Source: Candidatus Bandiella numerosa (GTDB lineage Bacteria > Pseudomonadota > Alphaproteobacteria > Rickettsiales > Midichloriaceae). From it: a stretch of DNA of 7,856 nt. Position numbers and translations under genes: made by a program. Numbering within the stretch: the stretch's first letter is position 1; each line of letters opens with the position of its first letter. The notes under the pieces are model-generated. The model saw nothing but the letters and a program-made list of their open reading frames with translations. It had not been told where the DNA came from and ran no database searches. Positions 1 through 7,680 of the stretch are shown here, piece by piece. The stretch spans positions 1 to 7,856 of the forward strand of contig NZ_JAJBJD010000039.1 in NCBI RefSeq assembly GCF_021811875.1, in the 5' to 3' direction.

Positions 1-356
1 TCTGTAATAATTACTTTCTCTGCATTTGCAACATATTATTTCTGACATATACTAACCTTATTTGTGTTATTGTGCATATCATATCAGCTTTCTCAATTGT
101 ATGCTATATTTGTTTAGCAATGCCAAAAATTGATGTTTGAAGTGTGAAGTATGTGTAGTTGTTGATCTAGAAGGTTATAAAAAGTACTGAAAATACAAAT
201 AAAAGATAGTGATATGGTAAGAATATACCAAAATGATTGTGAGTTAATTTTATATGATAATACTTTTGGTTATTTTTAATAATGTTCTTAAATGAAAACT
301 TGAAGAAAATTAGCTATTCTGCTATTAGTAAATTAAAATTTTTTGTAAAAACTGAC
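1..356. other. Non-coding region upstream of trcR
   Basis: I see no convincing gene in this stretch. One rightward frame stays open from the left edge to about position 140, but it encodes a Cys/Ile/Leu-rich peptide with no recognisable motif, as expected from T-rich non-coding DNA. There is no tRNA-like cloverleaf and no terminator-like hairpin with a T run. An AT-rich block near 253-263, containing a TATGAT/GATAAT-like sequence, could be a -10 element for trcR, but no good -35 sits at the right distance. A small inverted repeat lies at 215-230. The region includes an in-frame ATG at 282 that would extend trcR by 25 residues; I treat 282-356 as leader (see the trcR entry). Confidence 0.6.
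215..230. repeat. Short inverted repeat upstream of trcR
   Basis: TGGTA at 215-219 and TACCA at 226-230 form a perfect 5-base inverted repeat with a 6-base spacer. It lies just upstream of the AT-rich block that may be the trcR -10 element. It could be an operator half-site pair or a weak hairpin. No T run follows, so it is unlikely to be a terminator. A match this short can arise by chance. Confidence 0.25.
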
Positions 357-908
357 ATGAACTATCCTTTAATGCCTAAGGCAACAGCTGTGTGGTTGTT
401 GGAAAACACAGGCCTTACATTTGATCAAATAGCAGATTTTTGTGGTTTGCATGTATTGGAAGTGCATGGCATTGCAGATGGTGAGGTTGCAAAAGGAATT
501 AAGGGTGTAAACCCAATAACTCATGGGCAGATAACATCGGATGAGATAAGTAGATGTGAAGAGGATTCAAGTGCTAGGCTAAAACTCTCTGCTTCAGCTG
601 TAAAATTGATGAAGGAGCAAGAACTTAATAATAAAAAAAGTAAATATATACCAGTGGCAAGAAGGCAAGATAAACCTAATGCAATAGCTTGGATATTAAA
701 AAATTGTCCAGAAATAGCAGATTCACAAATATCAAAATTAATAGGTACAACAAAAAACACTATTAACTTAATTCGCAACAAAACTCATTGGAATTATAGC
801 AATCTTCGTGCTAAGGATCCTGTGCTATTGGGTCTATGTACTCAGGCTGATCTTAATTATATAAGTGAGTTGGCGAAAGAAAAGTTAGAGGCTAAAAAAG
901 ATAACTAA
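357..908 (+). CDS. trcR: TrcR-family cell cycle transcriptional regulator (DUF1013)
   Basis: This 183-residue protein matches the alphaproteobacterial DUF1013/TrcR family, annotated as a cell-cycle transcriptional regulator. The hallmark N-terminus is present: LMPKATAVWL at residues 5-14, followed by TFDQIADFCGLH at 21-32 and a helix-turn-helix-like segment ending at IADGEVAKG. A second helix-turn-helix-like segment lies at about 120-145 (DSQISKLIGTTKNTINLIRN), consistent with two DNA-binding modules in a cytoplasmic protein. An in-frame ATG at 282 would add 25 residues, but family members begin right at the LMPKATAVW block, so I chose the ATG at 357. Neither ATG has a clear ribosome binding site. 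The gene runs into the oppositely transcribed cysteine desulfurase and overlaps it by 4 bases. The family assignment is firm; the regulatory role is known from the family and not visible here. Confidence 0.85.
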   Translation: MNYPLMPKATAVWLLENTGLTFDQIADFCGLHVLEVHGIADGEVAKGIKGVNPITHGQITSDEISRCEEDSSARLKLSASAVKLMKEQELNNKKSKYIPVARRQDKPNAIAWILKNCPEIADSQISKLIGTTKNTINLIRNKTHWNYSNLRAKDPVLLGLCTQADLNYISELAKEKLEAKKDN

Positions 909-1999
909 TTATTTTGAAGATAAAGCTTCTTCCACAAATCTATAAATGTATTTAAATCTTCTATGGTGTTGTTGGGTCCTAAACTTATCCTAATCGAATT
1001 ATTAGCAATTTCTTGAGAATAACCCATTGATAACTGGATTCTTGGTATTTCAATTTTTCCTGATGAGCATGCAGAGCCAGCACTTAATGAAATACCATTT
1101 AAATCAAAAAATATTAATTGTGTTTCTGCGCTAACACCAGGCATAGAAATTGAGGATGTATTAGGCAGTCTGTGCGTTTTTTCTCCAAATATTACTACAT
1201 CGTTTGTTATGGTTTTTATAGACTGTTCTAAATGTTTTTGTAATCGTTTTGTTTTGGTAAAATTTTCTTTTATCTCATTAATTGATTTAAATGCAGTGGC
1301 CATACCGTGTATAGCTGTTATATTTTGTGTTCCGGATCTTAATCTAAATTCTTGTCCACCACCAAAAATCATGGGTTTTAGGCTGAGATTTTTATTATAA
1401 ACTAGTGCACCTGAGCCAATTGGTCCGCCAAATTTATGAGAGCTAAATGTAATTAAATCAATATCAACTAGATCAATACTTATCCTGCCAATTGCTTGAG
1501 TTATATCGCAATGAAAAATGAAATCGTATTTTTTTGCAAGTTTAGCAATTTGTGCAATAGGTTGGATGGTGCCAATCTCATTATTTGCATACATCACAGA
1601 TATTAATAATTTTTTAGTATTATTTTCTGCTAGGTAATTTTCAATGTAATCAACGTTGACTATACCATTATTATCAACAGGAATAATTCCTTCTCCAATT
1701 ACATTAATTACAGCTGGATGTTCAATGCAACTACAAATTTTTTTGATCTCAGGGAAGTTACTAAGAGCTAAATTATTTGCTTCAGTGCATCCACTTGTAA
1801 AAATTAGTTCATGAGTATCCTTCACGCCCAGATTATTTTTTATGAGATATCTTGCATTTTCTAGAATTCTTCTGGAATTGCGTCCATAATAATGTAATGA
1901 TGAAGAATTAAGAGCGAGGCTACATATGCTTGCCATGGCTCTCTTAACCTTATTGTTAATGGGTGTGGTCGCATTGTGATCAAAATAAATCCGTTTCAT
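905..1999 (-). CDS. NifS-like cysteine desulfurase (class V aminotransferase fold)
   Basis: A 364-residue PLP enzyme that takes sulfur from cysteine, giving alanine and an enzyme persulfide for Fe-S cluster or thio-tRNA synthesis. Visible landmarks are the N-terminal YFDHNATTP (5-13), TSGCTEANN (68-76), the PLP-stacking His94 in IEHPAV, NNEIGTIQPI (139-148), Asp165 and Gln168 in CDITQ, the Schiff-base Lys189 in SSHKFGGP, RSGTQN (221-226) and the catalytic Cys311 in SAGSACSSGK. The SSGK context after the cysteine, and the length below that of IscS (about 400 residues), resemble the second NifS-like desulfurase of alphaproteobacteria rather than classical IscS, so I give no symbol. No iscU, sufBCD or iscR lies beside it in the window. 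The start is the only ATG before the conserved YFDHNATTP block. Upstream it is divergent from an alpha/beta hydrolase gene; in many alphaproteobacteria such a hydrolase sits near suf/nifS genes, as far as I recall. Confidence 0.93.
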   Translation of the reverse strand: MKRIYFDHNATTPINNKVKRAMASICSLALNSSSLHYYGRNSRRILENARYLIKNNLGVKDTHELIFTSGCTEANNLALSNFPEIKKICSCIEHPAVINVIGEGIIPVDNNGIVNVDYIENYLAENNTKKLLISVMYANNEIGTIQPIAQIAKLAKKYDFIFHCDITQAIGRISIDLVDIDLITFSSHKFGGPIGSGALVYNKNLSLKPMIFGGGQEFRLRSGTQNITAIHGMATAFKSINEIKENFTKTKRLQKHLEQSIKTITNDVVIFGEKTHRLPNTSSISMPGVSAETQLIFFDLNGISLSAGSACSSGKIEIPRIQLSMGYSQEIANNSIRISLGPNNTIEDLNTFIDLWKKLYLQNN

Positions 2000-2069
2000 T
2001 TATAATTTTATTTTGATTTTTCATAGTATTTAACTTAATTATAAAACAATTAATAGTATTTTTTATAAA
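2000..2069. promoter_or_regulatory. Divergent promoter region, cysteine desulfurase / alpha-beta hydrolase
   Basis: These 70 bases must hold the leftward promoter and probably a rightward one. Leftward, TATAAT reads from 2043 to 2038 on the minus strand, about 40 bases before the desulfurase ATG, with no clear -35. Rightward, TTGATT at 2013-2018 is followed 17 bases later by TAATTA at 2036-2041, about 30 bases before the hydrolase ATG. The two candidate -10 elements overlap, so polymerase might occupy only one direction at a time. The DNA is so AT-rich that -10-like hexamers are common by chance, so the exact elements are tentative. Confidence 0.4.
2023..2061. repeat. 9-base direct repeat in the divergent promoter
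   Basis: ATAGTATTT occurs at 2023-2031 and again at 2053-2061, exactly 30 bases apart. The copies flank an inverted repeat made of TTAATT (2035-2040) and AATTAA (2048-2053). The arrangement sits over the overlapping candidate -10 elements and could be a regulator site, but an AT-rich spacer can generate this by chance. Confidence 0.35.
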
Positions 2070-2771
2070 ATGATAAAAGAAATAATTTTCAATAGCGAAG
2101 CTGGTAGAATAGAAGGTAAATATTATCAAGGAGAAGAAAAATTTGCTCCAGCAGCACTTATACTGCATCCTCACCCATTGCATGGTGGAACAATGAATAA
2201 TAAAGTTGTATATCACACATTTCATACTTTTGTAAAAAATAATTTTTCTGTTTTAAGATTTAACTTTAGAGGAGTAGGAAAATCAATGGGGAGCTTTGAT
2301 CATGGTAATGGAGAATTAATAGACGCTGCAACTGCTATGGATTGGTTACAGTCAAAAAATCCTGAAGCTTCAAGCTATTGGATTGCTGGCTTTTCTTTTG
2401 GAGCATGGATTGCTATGCAGTTACTTATGAGAAGACCAGAAATAGATGGGTTTGTTGCTATAGCTCCTCCGGCATCATCATGTGATTTTGGTTTTTTATC
2501 TCCTTGTCCAGCACCAGGGTTGATTATTCAAGGCACAGAAGATGAGATAGCTAAAGAAGAAGATACGTATGCACTATACAAAAAATTATCTAAACAAAGA
2601 AATGCTGAAATTGAATATGTAACTGTTGATGGAGCTGATCACTTTTTTACAAATCATATGGACGGTTTAATAAGTGGGATTGATAAATTTATCAAACCTA
2701 GAGTTAATAGACCTACTCAACCTAAAAAAGTTAGAAGAGATAGAAAGAGAAAGGTTATGGAAGCTCAATAA
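2070..2771 (+). CDS. Alpha/beta hydrolase (COG2945-like) with basic C-terminal tail
   Basis: A 233-residue predicted cytoplasmic serine hydrolase. It shows the family's HPHPLHGGTMNNKVV block at residues 33-47 (the oxyanion-hole region), then NFRGVGKSMG (65-74), the nucleophile elbow GFSFG with Ser109, a likely catalytic Asp158 in GTEDE, and His191 in GADHFF, so the triad is complete in the expected order. There is no signal peptide or membrane segment. The substrate is unknown; the family is usually annotated only as hydrolase or dienelactone hydrolase-like. The last 25 residues (209-233) carry 11 Lys/Arg and lie beyond the catalytic fold. The ATG at 2070 has no clear ribosome binding site, and the chosen start gives the usual short beta-strand lead-in before the first motif. 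tgt follows after 15 bases on the same strand, which suggests co-transcription. Confidence 0.87.
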   Translation: MIKEIIFNSEAGRIEGKYYQGEEKFAPAALILHPHPLHGGTMNNKVVYHTFHTFVKNNFSVLRFNFRGVGKSMGSFDHGNGELIDAATAMDWLQSKNPEASSYWIAGFSFGAWIAMQLLMRRPEIDGFVAIAPPASSCDFGFLSPCPAPGLIIQGTEDEIAKEEDTYALYKKLSKQRNAEIEYVTVDGADHFFTNHMDGLISGIDKFIKPRVNRPTQPKKVRRDRKRKVMEAQ

Positions 2772-2786
2772 ATAACCTAAACTTAA

Positions 2787-3881
<1,095 letters not shown>

Positions 3882-3893
3882 GTTTTAATGAAT

Positions 3894-3930
3894 TTGATGT
3901 TATTAAAATAGAAGTTATTATAATTATAAT
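3894..3930 (+). promoter_or_regulatory. Possible promoter for the F0 operon
   Basis: Two adjacent perfect TATAAT hexamers (3919-3924 and 3925-3930) lie in the 53-base gap before atpB, and TTGATG at 3894-3899 could act as a -35 with a long 19-base spacer to the first. A start from here would fall at or within a few bases of the atpB ATG at 3935, giving an almost leaderless mRNA. The alternative is read-through from tgt, with the matches due to AT richness. Confidence 0.3.
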
Positions 3931-3934
3931 TTAG

Positions 3935-4657
3935 ATGCTTAATCCTTTAGAACAATTTTTAGTAAAGCCCGTAGTTAGTTTCGATGTTTTTAGTCACAAT
4001 ATACAGATTACAAACTCTACTATAACGTTTTTAGTTACATATTTAATTATATTGCTATTGACTAGAATAGCGTGTCATAAAGTTTCATTAGTTCCTGGTA
4101 AAATACAAGCTTGTGGTGAGGTAATTTTTCAATTAATCAATGGAATGCTAATTTCTACAGCTGGTAAGAATTCACAAAAGTTCTTTACATTAATTTTTTC
4201 GTTATTTATGTTCATCCTAATCAGCAATAGTGTAGGTATGATTCCCTCTGTATTTACAACAACAAGCCATATTTCTGTAACTTTCACGCTGGCAATTTTT
4301 GTTTTCATAACAATTACTGCCATAGGGTTTGTTAAAAATGGAATAGGCTATTTTTCAATATTATTACCAAAGGGAACGCCAATGTTCTTAGCTCCACTGA
4401 TAATTTTTATCGAATTATTTGCTTATCTTGCGCGTCCTATAAGTCTTTCTATTAGGCTTGCTGCAAATATGACTGCGGGGCATGTTGTGTTAAAAGTGCT
4501 TGCAACTTTTGTGATACTTTCCGGTTTGTTTGGAATTATGCCGTTAATTTTGTTGACAATTTTAACGGGGTTTGAGATATTTATTTCAATTCTACAGGCG
4601 TACATTTTTTCAGTTTTGACCTGTGCATACCTAAGTGATGCTTTAAATTTACACTAA
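3935..4657 (+). CDS. atpB: ATP synthase F0 subunit a
   Basis: Subunit a (240 residues) forms the two proton half-channels against the rotating c-ring in the inner membrane. Several hydrophobic helices are visible (about 28-45, 84-104, 112-132, 149-165, 185-211, 213-231). The essential arginine is Arg174 in [14 protein letters not shown] (E. coli Arg210), and the last helix carries Gln221 in [20 protein letters not shown], equivalent to E. coli Gln252. The N-terminus [10 protein letters not shown] is typical of alphaproteobacterial AtpB and supports the ATG at 3935. No ribosome binding site is visible. It is the first gene of the F0 cluster; atpI, often placed before it in alphaproteobacteria, is not present, and tgt takes that position. 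atpE follows after 25 bases. Confidence 0.98.
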   Translation: MLNPLEQFLVKPVVSFDVFSHNIQITNSTITFLVTYLIILLLTRIACHKVSLVPGKIQACGEVIFQLINGMLISTAGKNSQKFFTLIFSLFMFILISNSVGMIPSVFTTTSHISVTFTLAIFVFITITAIGFVKNGIGYFSILLPKGTPMFLAPLIIFIELFAYLARPISLSIRLAANMTAGHVVLKVLATFVILSGLFGIMPLILLTILTGFEIFISILQAYIFSVLTCAYLSDALNLH

Positions 4658-4672
4658 AAATAACATTTATAC

Positions 4673-4676
4673 GGAG
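4673..4676 (+). promoter_or_regulatory. Shine-Dalgarno sequence of atpE
   Basis: GGAG at 4673-4676 lies 6 bases before the atpE ATG at 4683, an ideal distance. It is the only clear Shine-Dalgarno in the window; AAGG before atpF' at 4925-4928 is only one base from its start and too close to count. Strong initiation here fits the need for many more copies of subunit c than of the other F0 subunits. Confidence 0.75.
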
Positions 4677-4682
4677 AAAAAG

Positions 4683-4910
4683 ATGGAATTAGAAGCTTTA
4701 AAATACATTGGAGTTGGGTTAACTTCTATTGCGATGTTTGGTGCGGCTATGGGGATAGGGAATATTTTTGCCGCACTCCTTAGTGGCATAGCAAGAAATC
4801 CTTCAGCTGAAGATAAATTGATGAAAGGTGCTTTTATTGGAGCTGGCCTTGCTGAAGCGATGGGTTTGTTTGCCTTTTTAATTGCGCTGCTGTTGCTGTT
4901 TTTTGCCTAA
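4683..4910 (+). CDS. atpE: ATP synthase F0 subunit c
   Basis: Subunit c (75 residues) is the hairpin proteolipid that forms the proton-driven rotor ring in the inner membrane. It has two transmembrane helices: helix 1 at about 9-33 with the small-residue packing motif [12 protein letters not shown], and helix 2 at about 49-74. The polar loop [10 protein letters not shown] (37-46) faces F1. The proton-carrying carboxylate is Glu58 in [13 protein letters not shown], as in most bacteria that couple to protons. I see no Na+-binding signature such as a Gln in helix 1 at the position used by Na+-ATPases. It sits between atpB and atpF' and is preceded by the only strong ribosome binding site of the operon. 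Length and order are normal for alphaproteobacteria. Confidence 0.98.
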   Translation: MELEALKYIGVGLTSIAMFGAAMGIGNIFAALLSGIARNPSAEDKLMKGAFIGAGLAEAMGLFAFLIALLLLFFA

Positions 4911-4929
4911 ATAATTTATTGTTTAAGGT

Positions 4930-5364
4930 ATGCCTCATTTAGATTTAACCTATTTCTTTAATCAATCTTTTTGGTGCATTATTGTTTTTCTTTTAGTCTA
5001 TTTTACAGCAAGTTGGAATTTTTACGCTAAATATAATAAAATTATAATGAGTAGAAATGAGGTAATTCAAAATTATATTGATAAATCTAATAAGATATTA
5101 CTTGAGGCGGCTACTATAGAAGAACAATTAGAAAAATCCAAAAGAGAATTGTCATCGTACTTGCAACAACAAGAAGAGCGTATAAGAGCGAAAATTTACG
5201 ATATCAGAAGGGAACGTTTAAGTATTTTAAAGAAGGAGATCGAAAATAGAAACCTTGCCCATAAGCTTTTTTTAAATAATATGAAGGGTGAGTTAGCGCA
5301 TGATTTAAAACAATATTCAAGCGAAATTGAGGAGAAAATAAATTTGTATTTATTTAAAAAATGA
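4930..5364 (+). CDS. atpF': ATP synthase F0 subunit b' (second b-type stalk subunit)
   Basis: A 144-residue peripheral-stalk subunit. The N-terminus (PHLDLTYFFNQSFW, residues 2-15) leads into a single membrane helix at about 12-30, followed by a long charged helix likely to form a coiled coil (about 35-143). This is the b' form (also called atpG or atpX), typical of alphaproteobacteria and cyanobacteria, where b' and b make a heterodimeric stalk instead of a b2 homodimer. The LDLTYF...FW start matches b' proteins, and the position right after atpE supports the call. There is no useful ribosome binding site: AAGG is almost against the ATG. The stop overlaps the next start as ATGA (5361-5364), suggesting translational coupling of the two partners in equal amounts. 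Sequence conservation is low, as is usual for this family. Confidence 0.92.
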   Translation: MPHLDLTYFFNQSFWCIIVFLLVYFTASWNFYAKYNKIIMSRNEVIQNYIDKSNKILLEAATIEEQLEKSKRELSSYLQQQEERIRAKIYDIRRERLSILKKEIENRNLAHKLFLNNMKGELAHDLKQYSSEIEEKINLYLFKK

Positions 5365-5837
5365 ATGAAATTTTTTGGTTAACAGTATCATTTATACTAA
5401 TTTTGTTATTTATATATAAGCCAGTAAAGAGAGTTTTGAACAATATTATTGATTCACATATAACTAATACTAAAGAGCTATTAAATCGAGCGGAAAAAGC
5501 TCATGATGATGCAGTGCAATATCTACAAAAGTTGGAAAAAGATTTAGAATTTCAAGATAAGCTTAATAAAGAAAAATTAGCTCAAAATGAACATTTGCTA
5601 AATTCAATAAAATTGGAGAATGATAAAAAAATTGAGGAAGAGATAAAAAGGCAATTTATTATTGCACAGATGCAGAGAAAGACGGATGAAGAAGTAATGA
5701 TACAGGTAATAACATCAAAATTTCTTCTAAAAAATATAAATAATATAGTTTCAGAACTTAGCACTAAGCACACAAAAAATTCTGAATTTTTGAAAAAGTC
5801 ATTAGATCAGTTAAATCAGATTAAAACTGGTAAATAG
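5361..5837 (+). CDS. atpF: ATP synthase F0 subunit b
   Basis: A 158-residue peripheral-stalk subunit that pairs with b' to hold F1 stationary against F0. One N-terminal membrane helix is visible (about 4-19, EIFWLTVSFILILLFIYKP), then a long Glu/Lys-rich helix with coiled-coil character (about 21-157). The short N-terminus, the FW/YKP pattern around the membrane segment and the place after b' identify it as the b subunit. The ATG overlaps the atpF' stop by 4 bases and no ribosome binding site is seen, so it is probably translated by reinitiation. It is the last gene of the F0 cluster, followed after 37 bases by the 3' end of convergent glmS. No F1 genes (atpHAGDC) follow, in line with the split F0/F1 loci of alphaproteobacteria. 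Confidence 0.93.
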   Translation: MNEIFWLTVSFILILLFIYKPVKRVLNNIIDSHITNTKELLNRAEKAHDDAVQYLQKLEKDLEFQDKLNKEKLAQNEHLLNSIKLENDKKIEEEIKRQFIIAQMQRKTDEEVMIQVITSKFLLKNINNIVSELSTKHTKNSEFLKKSLDQLNQIKTGK

Positions 5838-5874
5838 TAAGTAACGCAATTTTAAAATAACGAGATTAGAATTT

Positions 5875-7680
5875 CTACTCAACAGTTACAGATTTTGCAA
5901 GATTTCTGGGTCTATCTACGTTTTTGCCCAGATTCAAAGCCACTTGATAGGCAAATAATTGCAAAGGTATCGTGTAAAACAATGGCGCTAAAATTTCACA
6001 ACCTTTGGGGATATTTAGTAAATAATCAACTTCAAAATCACCGCTTGAATCTGTTAGTAAAACAACTTTAGCACCTCTTGCCTTTACTTCTTCGATATTT
6101 GAAATCATTTTCTGATGGGTATCATTTTCTGGCGCTAGTGCAATAACTAAAGAATTGTCATCAATTAATGCTATTGAACCATGCTTAAGTTCTCCAGCAG
6201 CACATGCAAAAACAGGTAAATATGATAACTCCCTTAGTTTTAAGGCTCCCTCCAAACAAATTGGATACATATAATTTCTACCTATGAAAATTATATTTTT
6301 AGCTTTACAGATAAGTTGAGAAATTTCCTCAATTTTTTTATTCACTTCAAGTAAGGCATCCAAAGAGCTGATTTTAGCATTAATTTTGCCCAATAATTCA
6401 TGAAAATTTCCCTCTGATATTAATTTTTTTTGTTTTGTTATAGTTAATATAAGATGAAGTAATTTCATTAGCTGAGCGACAAAACTTTTTGTTGATGCAA
6501 CAGATACCTCTGTTCCAGCTTCAATTGTAATAATATGATTAACTAAATTTGCAATTGGGCTATTTAAGTTGTTTACAAGCCCTATAGTAATAATATCATG
6601 TTTTTGTGCTTCTTTTAATGCAACCAAAGTATCAAGGGTTTCTCCAGATTGTGAAATAAAAATATATACAGCATTTTTGTCATATATGATGTTTCTTGAT
6701 CTAAATTCTGAGGCAAAATCAATTTCTACTGGTATTTCTGCATAGGATTCAAACCAATATTTGGCCACCAGTCCTGCATTATATGAACTGCCACATGCAA
6801 CTATTGATACCTTACTTACCTCTGACCAATTTATATCTAATAAATTTTTATTTTCTTTTTCAGATATAATATCTCGTATAACTTTTTTTAAAACTTTAGG
6901 CTGCTCATTTATTTCCTTAAGCATATAATTTGGGAAGCTACCAAGCTCATTATCTTTTTCTTCTTTCTTAGTAAATTTTCTTATATTTCTTTTTACAATT
7001 TTATCGTTTTTATCAAAAATCTTGTAATCATCTTTGGCTATAATGGCAGTATCACCATCTTCAAGTGTTATGGAGCTTTCCACAAAAAATGCTAAAGTAT
7101 TAACATCTGATGAAATATAGTTTGTATTTTCACCTAGTCCAATTGACAAGGGTGATCCATTTTTTGCACAATATATATTATTTTTTTCGTGTAGAAATAT
7201 TATAGAAATTGCGTAATTGCCTTCTATGTCAGCAATTGTTTTTTTGAAAGCCTCAATGTGATTAAATTTAGAATCAATATAGTATTGTAGTAAATTTAAT
7301 ATTACTTCAGTATCTGTCTCACCTATAAATTCATAGCCTAATTTAATTAATTTATTTTTGATTTCCTTATAATTTTCAATTATTCCATTGTGTACAACCG
7401 CAATTTCTTGATTGGAAATAGGGTGTGAATTACTCAAACTCACTTTGCCATGAGTGGCCCACCTAGTGTGACCAACACCAATTTTACCATCATCTAGCGT
7501 ACTTTTAATTTTTTTTTCTAAATTTGAAACGGTACCTAAAGCCTTAATGGTACTTAACTTGTTATCATCAATAAATGCTAATCCCGCTGAATCATAACCT
7601 CTATATTCTAAAAAATGTAACCCTCTTATAATGTCATTTTTTACATTGTTATTACTGTTTAAACAAAAAATACCACACAT
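5875..7680 (-). CDS. glmS: Glutamine-fructose-6-phosphate aminotransferase (isomerizing)
   Basis: GlmS makes glucosamine-6-phosphate from fructose-6-phosphate and glutamine, the first step to UDP-GlcNAc for peptidoglycan. The 601-residue protein (E. coli 609) is complete. The class II glutaminase domain (about 1-235) has the N-terminal nucleophile Cys2, LEYRGYDSAG (24-33), HTRWATHG (71-78), HNGIIENY (97-104) and ETDTEV (121-126). Two SIS domains follow: ACGSSYNAG (295-303), SQSGET (343-348), VASTKSF (394-400), catalytic Glu484 in KLRELSY, His500 in GELKHG, and the invariant NLAKSVTVE end with Lys596. The start must be the ATG at 7680, because the cysteine must be exposed when Met is removed, although the frame is open to the right edge. 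The usual HAEAYAAGELKHGP reads PVFACAAGELKHGS, so two usually conserved positions are changed. It converges on atpF with a 37-base gap and no clear terminator. Confidence 0.98.
   Translation of the reverse strand: MCGIFCLNSNNNVKNDIIRGLHFLEYRGYDSAGLAFIDDNKLSTIKALGTVSNLEKKIKSTLDDGKIGVGHTRWATHGKVSLSNSHPISNQEIAVVHNGIIENYKEIKNKLIKLGYEFIGETDTEVILNLLQYYIDSKFNHIEAFKKTIADIEGNYAISIIFLHEKNNIYCAKNGSPLSIGLGENTNYISSDVNTLAFFVESSITLEDGDTAIIAKDDYKIFDKNDKIVKRNIRKFTKKEEKDNELGSFPNYMLKEINEQPKVLKKVIRDIISEKENKNLLDINWSEVSKVSIVACGSSYNAGLVAKYWFESYAEIPVEIDFASEFRSRNIIYDKNAVYIFISQSGETLDTLVALKEAQKHDIITIGLVNNLNSPIANLVNHIITIEAGTEVSVASTKSFVAQLMKLLHLILTITKQKKLISEGNFHELLGKINAKISSLDALLEVNKKIEEISQLICKAKNIIFIGRNYMYPICLEGALKLRELSYLPVFACAAGELKHGSIALIDDNSLVIALAPENDTHQKMISNIEEVKARGAKVVLLTDSSGDFEVDYLLNIPKGCEILAPLFYTIPLQLFAYQVALNLGKNVDRPRNLAKSVTVE

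Noticed and set aside
3..140. Open frame at the left edge that might be the end of a membrane protein
   Set aside because: Its translation is full of Cys, Ile and Leu with no motif, as expected from T-rich non-coding DNA, and no neighbour supports it.
282..356. N-terminal extension of TrcR from the ATG at 282
   Set aside because: The family starts at the LMPKATAVW block, the extra 25 residues are Lys/Phe/Ser-rich without similarity, and the ATG at 282 has no better ribosome binding site than the one at 357.
1980..2225. Minus-strand reading frame across the divergent promoter and hydrolase start
   Set aside because: It is antisense to the conserved hydrolase start, runs over the promoter spacer and has no protein-like motif.
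5838..5880. Terminator between atpF and glmS
   Set aside because: The palindromes here (TTTTAAAA and TAGAA-T-TTCTA) have almost no loop, little GC and no following T run.
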